Assembly (NCBI RefSeq): GCF_009193175.1
Contig: NZ_VUKE01000003.1
Span: forward strand, 186,001 to 250,000
DNA: 64,000 nucleotides
Origin: Georgenia ruanii
GTDB lineage: Bacteria; Actinomycetota; Actinomycetes; Actinomycetales; Actinomycetaceae
Direction: 5' to 3'
Position numbers and translations under genes: made by a program. Below are positions 51,526 to 57,925 of the stretch, piece by piece; within the stretch, counting starts at the first letter, position 1, and each line of letters starts with the position of its first letter. Under the pieces are notes generated by a model. It searched no databases, was not told the DNA's origin, and saw only the letters and a program-made list of their open reading frames with translations.

Positions 51526-52497
51526 TTACAGCCAGCCCCGCTGGGCGGCCTTCGCCCCCAGGGCGAATCGGCTGCTCGATTCCATCCGGTTGCTCAGGAT
51601 GTTGATCATGCGCCGGACGGTGCGGATCGAGATGCCGAGCTGACGGGCGATCGCCTCATCCTTGAAACCCTTGGCGAGAAGCTGGAGGAGCTCACGCTCC
51701 TCGGGCTTGAGGGCGTCATCGGCCTCAGTAGGAGCCAGATCGGTGCCTGACTCCCAGAGAAGTTCGTAAAGGCCACGAAGGGCGGCGACGACCCCAGGCG
51801 TATTTATGATCACCGCGCCGCGCGTGAAGTCGTCGGGGTCAAACATGACGACTGCCACTTCGCGATCGTAGATAAGGATGCGATTGGGGACACTGATCGC
51901 CGCGCGAGCGGAGCCCCCGTGGTCGCGTAGCCACGCGGCATACTCGACAACTGCGCTCTCATGACGGGCGGCGGCCGGGTAGATGGAGCGAATGGCGACC
52001 CCGCGGGCGAGGTCTCGGGCCTCGTCGCTCTTCGCCTGGTCAAGTTGGTGAGCGGTCGGGGTGGCAGTGATGATCGAATCGAGCGACGTCGTGAGATTCT
52101 GACCGAGTTCGAGCAGGCGAGCGACGATCTCGTCGGTACCCGTCAAGTGCTCAACTTCGCCGCGACGTCGGGTTGCCGAGCGCTGGTACTCGTCAACAAG
52201 CACCGCTGCCTCGGCCCGGATGTGGGTGAGTTGTTCCTGGGCGCGGTAAAGCTTCGTCTCTTCTTCGCTCAACAACCGCTCGAATGCGACCTGAGGAGAC
52301 TCAGTGCGAACACCCGAAGGATCAGTGTGTGAACGGCGCAGGAGACCCTTCTGCTCCAGGAGGTCGAGTACCTCATGCAGATGGTCGTGCTCGAATCGCG
52401 TGCGCTCTACAAGCTGCTCATGGGTCATCGCGGGTGCGTTGAGAAGCGCGCGGTAAACCGATATGGCGTCGCCATCGAGTCCCAACGCTTCGAACAT
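51526..52497 (-). CDS. TrmB-like N-terminal / LuxR-type C-terminal transcriptional regulator
   Basis: 323 residues from ATG 52497 (GGGGAG upstream); an ATG at 52575 would add 26 residues. The N-terminus FEALGLDGDAISVYRALL with HDHLHEVLDLLEQKGLL is a TrmB-type winged helix. A coiled-coil stretch (SEEETKLYRAQEQLTHIRAE) leads to a central ligand-type region, and the C-terminus LKPEERELLQLLAKGFKDEA with IRTVRRMINILSNRM is a LuxR-type HTH. Codons and base composition are visibly less GC-rich than the neighbours. It is divergent from the 47-aa peptide gene and probably controls it. Confidence 0.82.
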   Translation of the reverse strand: MFEALGLDGDAISVYRALLNAPAMTHEQLVERTRFEHDHLHEVLDLLEQKGLLRRSHTDPSGVRTESPQVAFERLLSEEETKLYRAQEQLTHIRAEAAVLVDEYQRSATRRRGEVEHLTGTDEIVARLLELGQNLTTSLDSIITATPTAHQLDQAKSDEARDLARGVAIRSIYPAAARHESAVVEYAAWLRDHGGSARAAISVPNRILIYDREVAVVMFDPDDFTRGAVIINTPGVVAALRGLYELLWESGTDLAPTEADDALKPEERELLQLLAKGFKDEAIARQLGISIRTVRRMINILSNRMESSSRFALGAKAAQRGWL

Positions 52498-52602
52498 CAC
52501 GCTCCCCAGTTGTCGTCGTGCGCCCGATCGTATGCCGGGATGGGTGATCTCGGACAGCGGCAGGCTCTTAACCATGTCGGGTGCCGACGTGAGGCAACTT
52601 CA

Positions 52603-52641
52603 TGCCATGGCAGGCATTGCCCGTTGACCGATCCTGCCATG
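52603..52641. promoter_or_regulatory. Candidate operator repeats and -35 of the peptide gene
   Basis: TGCCATGGCA (perfect 10-bp palindrome, 52603-52612) and a TGCCATG half-site at 52635-52641 are 32 bp apart, about three helical turns. TTGACC (52624-52629) between them is a good -35 for the + strand; no good -10 follows at 16-18 bp, which suggests activator dependence. Confidence 0.5.
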
Positions 52642-52710
52642 CGCGTCCGAAAGCGTCGATCATCAACAACGAGGCGCACCGGCCTCGATGACTACAGGAG
52701 TGTGAGATCA

Positions 52711-52854
52711 ATGAAGAAGCTCGGAGCGAGCATCCTCGTTGCCGTCGGTCTGGTCGCCGCGGTGGCGGCCCCGTCCTCGGCAGCCAGCATCGACAAGACG
52801 ACCAGCGTGTCCACCATGTGCGCCTACTGCTGGCCCACGCCGGGCACGCGCTGA
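52711..52854 (+). CDS. Secreted 47-aa peptide precursor with CxxC core
   Basis: Sec-type signal peptide: two lysines, then a hydrophobic run (LGASILVAVGLVAAVAAP), and a cleavage site near SSAA|S (residues 22-26). The likely mature peptide is about 22 residues, rich in Ser/Thr before a CAYC motif (C37, C40) and ending WPTPGTR. AGGAG lies 11 nt before ATG 52711, a regulator is divergent, and a strong hairpin follows, so the gene looks real. It may be a pheromone-like signal, a redox peptide or a modified peptide; no homologue is recognised. Confidence 0.7.
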   Translation: MKKLGASILVAVGLVAAVAAPSSAASIDKTTSVSTMCAYCWPTPGTR

Positions 52855-52887
52855 CACGTGCAGAGCGGTCGATGACCGCGACATCGG

Positions 52888-52920
52888 TGCCCCGGAGCAG
52901 AACCTGCGTGCTCCGGGGCA
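52888..52920 (+). terminator. Terminator of the peptide gene
   Basis: Perfect 12-bp stem TGCCCCGGAGCA / TGCTCCGGGGCA (52888-52899, 52909-52920), 9-nt loop, 33 bp after the peptide stop. It makes a compact monocistronic unit. Confidence 0.8.
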
Positions 52921-53013
52921 TCGTCATGTCTGGCGCGCACCACCCACGCGCTTGGACCGTGAAGCCGACAGCGCCATGCGAGATTGCCGACGCACGCTGC
53001 GAGGATGGCAGGC

Positions 53014-53862
53014 GTGCCAGTCCCACCCGCCGACGCTCCTGACCATCACCGACGGACCCGCTTGCTGACCCTCGGGGCGGCCGTGGTCGTCGTGGCCGCG
53101 CTCGCCGTCGGGCTCGTCCTGGGGTCTCGCCCGCTGCCCCGGCCGGCGGCGCAGACCCCCACGGCCGCACCGAGCCCCTCGGTGTCGATGACCGAGCAGC
53201 CGGCGCTCGCCGGACTTCACATCGTGCTGGACCCCGGCCACAACGGCGGCAATGCCGCCGCGGCGGCCGAGATGGCGCAGCAGGTGGACGCCGGGCGGGG
53301 GAGCCGCAAGCCCTGCAACACCGTCGGCACCTCCACCGCGGGCGGCTACCCCGAGCACGCCTTCGCGTGGGACGTCGCCCAGCGCGCCCGCGGACTGCTC
53401 GAGGCGGCGGGCGCCGCGGTCACCCTCACCCGCGACGACGACGCCGGCATCGGCCCCTGCGTCGACGTGCGCGGCCGCTCGGCGCAGGAGCACGACGCGG
53501 ACCTGCTCGTCTCCCTGCACGCCGACGGCTCGGAGAACCCCGACGTGGCGGGCTACTTCGCCATCGTCTCCGACCCCCCGCTCAACCACACCCAAGGCGT
53601 GCCCTCCCGCCAGCTGGCGACGGCGCTGCTCGACGCGCTCGGGCGGGCCGGCTTCAGGCCGTCGTCCTCCTACCCGGAGGCCCTGAGCGAGCGGGCCGAC
53701 CTGGCCACGCTCAACCTGGCGGAGCGCCCGGCGGTGATGCTCGAGCTCGCGGAGATGCGCAACCCCGCGGAGGCGGCCGTGGCCGAGAGTTCGGACGGTC
53801 GCCAGCGGTACGCCGAGGCGGTCGTCGCCGGGCTGGAGCAGTGGGCGGCCGAGCGCCGCTGA
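53014..53862 (+). CDS. N-acetylmuramoyl-L-alanine amidase (Amidase_3), membrane-anchored
   Basis: About 282 residues. One N-terminal membrane segment (TLGAAVVVVAALAVGLVLG) precedes a Pro/Thr linker and an Amidase_3 domain: zinc ligands in HIVLDPGHNGGN, the Glu in YPEHAFAWDVA and the His in LLVSLHADGS, with catalytic Glu in AVMLELAEMRN. It cuts the amide bond between MurNAc and the stem peptide. The GTG at 53014 lies 7 nt after GAGGAT; ATG 53005 is the alternative. It is convergent with the LRV-repeat gene. Confidence 0.88.
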   Translation: MPVPPADAPDHHRRTRLLTLGAAVVVVAALAVGLVLGSRPLPRPAAQTPTAAPSPSVSMTEQPALAGLHIVLDPGHNGGNAAAAAEMAQQVDAGRGSRKPCNTVGTSTAGGYPEHAFAWDVAQRARGLLEAAGAAVTLTRDDDAGIGPCVDVRGRSAQEHDADLLVSLHADGSENPDVAGYFAIVSDPPLNHTQGVPSRQLATALLDALGRAGFRPSSSYPEALSERADLATLNLAERPAVMLELAEMRNPAEAAVAESSDGRQRYAEAVVAGLEQWAAERR

Positions 53863-53890
53863 GGGGCCAAGATGACGACGGCGAGCCGGG

Positions 53891-55207
53891 TCAGGACGTG
53901 TGCAATCCGCGGCGGGCGATCGTGAACCCGTGGCCGGTGAGGGTGCTCCAGCACTCCATGCCGTCCTGCCGGCTCGTGCACGCGAAGTGCCCGGCGGCGG
54001 CGGACTGCCCGTAGGCCAGCGCGCCGGCGTTCCCCGGCGGGGACACGCTGCAGTCGGGGCGCGCCGCGCCGCCGCGGCCGACGGTGGCGGTCACCCGCTC
54101 CGCCGAGCACCCCTCGGGCGTGGCGAACCGGTGCTCGCCGATGGTGCACGTGGCGGCGTCGTCCCCGATCGCGCAGGAGATGTTGCCGGTCGGGCTGCTG
54201 AAGGTCGAGGCCTGCCGGGCCCCGGACGGGGCGGGCCGCACGGGCTTGAGCCAGTCCCCGGCGTGGGACAGCGTGGCGACGACGGCGGGGGGCGTGTGCG
54301 CGCCGTTCACGAGCGCGTCGTTGACGGCCAGGGCGTAGGCCGGGTCGCACGCCTGCTGCAACCTCGTCAGGGTCTGGACGACGACGTCGCCCGAGGCCGG
54401 GTCGGCCCACCCCTTGCCCGAGGAGGCGGCGGTGCCGTAGCGGTCGAAGGCCTGCGCGTCGGCCGCGGGGTCCTCGCAGCTGGTGGTGTCGGGCAGGGCG
54501 GTGAGCGCCGACTTGGCCTCGGCCGCGTTGGCCGTGGCGGACGGCGACGGCGCGCTGCTCGCCTCGGCCGTGCCGGCCGGCGTCGGCGTCGAGGCGGGCT
54601 CCCCGTGCCCGCGCTGGAAGATCGCCCAGGTGATGACGGCCAGCACGACGACGAGCGCCGCCAGGACCAGCAGCCACGGCGGTCGCCGCCGGGGCCGGGC
54701 TTCCGCGGGGGAGGCTGGAGCGCCGGTGGCCTGCCCGTTCGACGGCACGGGGTCCGCGGCGCGGGTGGGGGCTGCGCCGGGCGCCGTGGCGGCTGCACCG
54801 GACGCCTCCGCTCTGGCCGCCGGCGTGGCCGGCGGGATGACCGGCGGCATGGCGGCCTTCGGCATGGCCGGCAGCTGCTCCGTGGGCTCGTCCACCCGCG
54901 CCGGTTCGCCCGGCGCCGCGGCCGGGCGCGCGGCGTCAGCGGCCGGCTCCGCTGTCGCCTGCACCCCGGCAGCCGCCTCGGCGTCGCCGGACGCCTGCGC
55001 CGCCACCCGGGCGGCCCGCGTGGCGAGCGCGGCGTCGACGTCGGGGGAGCCCAGCCGGCCGAGCCACTCCAGCAGCGCCGGGTAGGTGGACGGGTTGTGC
55101 GCCAGCGCGGGTCGCAGCTCGGGGTGGTCGCGGGCGAGCTCCTGGAGGGTCGTGAGCGGGGTCGCCGGGTCCGCGGCCAGGCGTTCCAGCTCCGCGCGAT
55201 CCTCCAC
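53891..55207 (-). CDS. LRV (variant leucine-rich repeat)-type membrane protein
   Basis: 438 residues. The N-terminal ~60 residues (LERLAADPATPLTTLQELARDHPELRPALAHNPSTYPALLEWL) match the variant-LRR unit common in actinobacterial proteins. A long Ala/Pro linker leads to one membrane segment (PWLLVLAALVVVLAVITWAIF, about 178-198) and an extracellular part with six or more cysteines (CAIGDDAATCTIGE, CSAERV, CSVSPPG, ACTSRQDGMEC) that may form disulfides. The function is unknown. ATG 55207 is assumed. Confidence 0.75.
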   Translation of the reverse strand: MEDRAELERLAADPATPLTTLQELARDHPELRPALAHNPSTYPALLEWLGRLGSPDVDAALATRAARVAAQASGDAEAAAGVQATAEPAADAARPAAAPGEPARVDEPTEQLPAMPKAAMPPVIPPATPAARAEASGAAATAPGAAPTRAADPVPSNGQATGAPASPAEARPRRRPPWLLVLAALVVVLAVITWAIFQRGHGEPASTPTPAGTAEASSAPSPSATANAAEAKSALTALPDTTSCEDPAADAQAFDRYGTAASSGKGWADPASGDVVVQTLTRLQQACDPAYALAVNDALVNGAHTPPAVVATLSHAGDWLKPVRPAPSGARQASTFSSPTGNISCAIGDDAATCTIGEHRFATPEGCSAERVTATVGRGGAARPDCSVSPPGNAGALAYGQSAAAGHFACTSRQDGMECWSTLTGHGFTIARRGLHTS

Positions 55208-55303
55208 GTACCCCTCCTCCGGCTCGGTCCGACAGATCGACAGTACACACGACGTTCACGTCGGAGTCCCCGGGAGTCGCTGCCGCGCCCCAGGTCGACG
55301 CCT

Positions 55304-55309
55304 TACGGT
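55304..55309 (+). promoter_or_regulatory. -10 element, leaderless promoter of the DUF2993 gene
   Basis: TACGGT ends 6 nt before the GTG at 55316. Confidence 0.55.
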
Positions 55310-55315
55310 GGGCCG

Positions 55316-55993
55316 GTGCGCCGACTCTTCGCCGTCCTCCTCACGCTGGTCCTCCTCGTCGCCGTCGCGGTCGCGGCGGACCGCGTGGCGGCGGGCGTGG
55401 CGGAACGCGCCGCCGCGACGGAGATCGCCCGGCAGGTCGACGTCGCCGGGACGCCCGACGTCACCATCGCCGGCTTCCCCTTCCTCACCCAGCTCGCGGC
55501 CCGCGACCTCGACGACGTGCGGGTTCGGGCCGAGGGGGTGGCCGCCGAGGGCGTCGAGCTGGGCGACGTCGACATCCGCGCCCGCGGCGTCGGGCTGGCC
55601 CAGCCGCTCACCGCCCGCACCGTGCGGCTCACCGGCACCCTCCGCCAGCCGGACCTGCAACGGCTCGTCGACCAGGCCACCGGCATGTCGCTCACCGTGG
55701 ACACCGGCACCGACGGCGTCACCCTCGGCACGACGGTCCTGGGCCAGCCGCTCGAGCTCCTGGCCGTCCCCGAGGTCAGCGACGGCACCCTCACGCTCCG
55801 CCCCGCGGGCGTGACCCTGGGCGACAAGGCGGTCGACGTCGGCACCGTGCGAGCGCTGCTGGGTGCCAACCTGCTCGACGTCGGCATCCCGCTCGGCGAC
55901 CTGCCGCTCGGGATGACGCTCGCCGAGGTCACGCCACGCGACGACGGCGTCCGCGTCACCCTCACGGGGCAGGGCGTCGCCCTCCCCGCCTAG
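55316..55993 (+). CDS. DUF2993 (LmeA-like) domain-containing protein
   Basis: 225 residues. The N-terminal hydrophobic segment (RRLFAVLLTLVLLVAVAVAAD) is a signal or anchor. The body shows the DUF2993 pattern PDVTIAGFPFLTQLAARDLDDVRVRAEGV and a LGDLPLGMTLAEVTPRDDGVRVTLTG end. A mycobacterial member (LmeA) binds phospholipid and helps lipomannan elongation. The much longer upstream frame is an antisense shadow; GTG 55316 is set by the promoter hexamer. Confidence 0.85.
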   Translation: MRRLFAVLLTLVLLVAVAVAADRVAAGVAERAAATEIARQVDVAGTPDVTIAGFPFLTQLAARDLDDVRVRAEGVAAEGVELGDVDIRARGVGLAQPLTARTVRLTGTLRQPDLQRLVDQATGMSLTVDTGTDGVTLGTTVLGQPLELLAVPEVSDGTLTLRPAGVTLGDKAVDVGTVRALLGANLLDVGIPLGDLPLGMTLAEVTPRDDGVRVTLTGQGVALPA

Positions 55994-56034
55994 CTCGAGC
56001 GGGACACCTGCGCCGCGGCGCGGTGCGGTGGCAC

Positions 56035-56802
56035 CTACGCCCCGGCCTGGTGCAGCGGGCCCGCCCCGCCCGGGTGCCCCAGGCCGGCGGTCGCGGGGTG
56101 CGGCGGCGCCCCCGCGCCGGGCAGCGTCCCCGGCGGCGGCAGGATGCCGTCCTCGACCGCCCGCTTGTACAGGTCCACCTTGGTGTCCGCCACCCGGCCG
56201 GCCATGCGGTACTTCGCCCGGATCCGGCCGATGTAGTCGTTGACGGTCTCCCGGGAGATGCCCAGCCGCTGGGCCACGCTCTCGGACTTCTCCCCGCCCG
56301 CGTACAGCGCCAGCGTCTCGCGCTCCCGCGGCGACAGCGTGGTCAGCGGCTGCCGGGCGTCGAGCCCCGTGCGGACCAGGCCCACGCGCCGGCCACGCGC
56401 CGCGGCCGCGAGCACCTCGACGAGCCGCTCCGGCGGGGTGGACTTGTGGACGACGGCGAGCGCCCCGGCCGCCAGGGCCAGCTCGGGCACGTACGAGCCG
56501 GTCAGGGCGGTGAAGACGACCACCTTCACCCCGGCACCGGTGAGCCGGCTGATGAGGCGGTCCGGCGCGGCGTCGGGCGAGAACAGCTCGAGCAGGACGA
56601 GGTCGACGGGATGGTCGGTGCCCCGCGCGCGCAGCAGCGCGGCGACCGTGGGGTACCCGCCCACCACCTCCAGCCCGGCCACCTCGCTGAGGCAGTGGGC
56701 GATGCCCAGTGCGACGACCGGGTGCTCGTCGACGACGGCGATGGTCGCCGCCCGCTCGACCGAGGCGTCGGCCCGTGCTCTCGATGACGCGGTGAGCGAC
56801 AT
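56035..56802 (-). CDS. Response-regulator-like protein (NarL/FixJ type) with Glu at the phosphorylation site
   Basis: 255 residues. The receiver domain has the acidic pair (VVDEHPVVALG, residues 23-33), the conserved Thr (VVFTALTG) and Lys (VVHKSTPPERL), but the phospho-acceptor Asp is Glu72 (VDLVLLELFSPD). The LuxR HTH is normal (LSPRERETLALYAGGEKSESVAQRLGISRETVNDYIGR). A Pro/Gly tail follows. No sensor kinase is adjacent. Glu can mimic phospho-Asp, so it may be constitutively active. ATG 56802 has AAGGAG upstream. Confidence 0.85.
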   Translation of the reverse strand: MSLTASSRARADASVERAATIAVVDEHPVVALGIAHCLSEVAGLEVVGGYPTVAALLRARGTDHPVDLVLLELFSPDAAPDRLISRLTGAGVKVVVFTALTGSYVPELALAAGALAVVHKSTPPERLVEVLAAAARGRRVGLVRTGLDARQPLTTLSPRERETLALYAGGEKSESVAQRLGISRETVNDYIGRIRAKYRMAGRVADTKVDLYKRAVEDGILPPPGTLPGAGAPPHPATAGLGHPGGAGPLHQAGA

Positions 56803-56858
56803 GCCAACTCCTTCGTCTTGCCGCGTTTCGTTCCCCTGTGCGCGCATTTCACCGGGGC

Positions 56859-56878
56859 TGTGTCGCGCATGTGTCGCG
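56859..56878. promoter_or_regulatory. Direct repeats in the divergent regulator promoter
   Basis: TGTGTCGCG occurs at 56859-56867 and 56870-56878, an 11-bp period (one helical turn). It lies between the response-regulator-like gene and its divergent neighbour, so an autoregulatory site is plausible. Confidence 0.45.
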
Positions 56879-56920
56879 AATTTCCGGAACGTCTCGAGGA
56901 CAAATGCCGGAACCATCGTC

Positions 56921-56926
56921 AAAGAT
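56921..56926 (+). promoter_or_regulatory. -10-like element, likely leaderless promoter
   Basis: AAAGAT ends exactly 6 nt before the ATG at 56933. Confidence 0.4.
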
Positions 56927-56932
56927 GGCTGT

Positions 56933-57883
56933 ATGTCCTCCGAAGCCGCCGACCAGCCGGATCCGTCGGCGCGGGCCTGCCGCCTCCTGCGGCGCCTGCT
57001 CGGCGGCGTGCCGGCGTACCGCTCGCTGTGGCAGGTCTACGTCCGGCGGGCCAGCGGCCAGGAGATCCACCAGGGGGCCATCGCCCAGGTGCTCGCCGAC
57101 TACCTGTGGGAGACGGGCGAGGTCGCCGAGACCGAGACCGATCTGCCGCGTCGCCTCAAGGACCGCGTGAACCGGGCGCTCTCCGGAAACTTCATCGCCC
57201 CCGCCACGCTGCGCCTGTTCATCGAGGCCTTCGACATGTCACCGGCCGACAGCCACCAGCTCTGGGCGCTGTTCATGAACGCCGAGTCGACCGACCTCGC
57301 GGTGGTGCGTCCGGCCGTGTCGGGCGCCGAACGGCCCCTCGCCGACGCCCCGGGCGCGTACGAGACCCTCGTGGCCCACGAGTTCCACCGCGTCGGCGCC
57401 GACGGGCTGCCCGCCGAGCACCGCACCCTGCAGGTGATCCGGGCGCTGGAGCCGATGGACCGGTACGTCTACCAGTTCGACGTCCACGCCGCCGTCGTGG
57501 AGGTGCTGCGCGGCGGTCGTGCCGGCCCAGTGCGCCGCTCGACGATGTCGGGCCTGTACGGCGTCGAGATCATGCTGACCACCCCGCTGCAGGCGGCCGA
57601 GACGGCGTCCCTGGAGTACCGCACCGTCTTCAGCTTCGGCGAGGTCCCGCCGCCGAGCTTCCGCCGCGGCGCGCGCCGCCGGCTCAACAGCCTGGAGATC
57701 AACGTCCAGTTCCACCCCGCGCGCCTGCCCGAGCGGGTCTGGTGGGGGCACTGGGACAGCATCTGGGCCGACGAGCCCGACGACGTCGAGGAGGTGCCGC
57801 TGGCCGCCGACGGGCACGTGCACCGGTTCCTTCCGCAGCTCGAGGGCGACATCGTGGGCTTCACCTGGGCCTGGCCGCGGTAG
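56933..57883 (+). CDS. Hypothetical protein with N-terminal HTH-like segment, divergent from the atypical response regulator
   Basis: 316 residues, not recognised. The N-terminal half resembles XRE-type helical DNA-binding regions (RVNRALSGNFIAPATLRLFIEAFDMSPADSHQLWALF), while the C-terminal ~190 residues form a mixed alpha/beta domain with many aromatic and basic residues (RYVYQFDVHAAVVEVL, LEYRTVFSFGEVPPPSFRRG, RVWWGHWDSIWADEPDDVEE). No catalytic motif was found. The shared 130-bp divergent promoter with the Glu-type regulator suggests a functional pair (inference). Confidence 0.6.
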   Translation: MSSEAADQPDPSARACRLLRRLLGGVPAYRSLWQVYVRRASGQEIHQGAIAQVLADYLWETGEVAETETDLPRRLKDRVNRALSGNFIAPATLRLFIEAFDMSPADSHQLWALFMNAESTDLAVVRPAVSGAERPLADAPGAYETLVAHEFHRVGADGLPAEHRTLQVIRALEPMDRYVYQFDVHAAVVEVLRGGRAGPVRRSTMSGLYGVEIMLTTPLQAAETASLEYRTVFSFGEVPPPSFRRGARRRLNSLEINVQFHPARLPERVWWGHWDSIWADEPDDVEEVPLAADGHVHRFLPQLEGDIVGFTWAWPR

Positions 57884-57925
57884 GCCACGGAGGCCGCGCC
57901 CGGCGGCGACCCGGGCGCCGGCACG

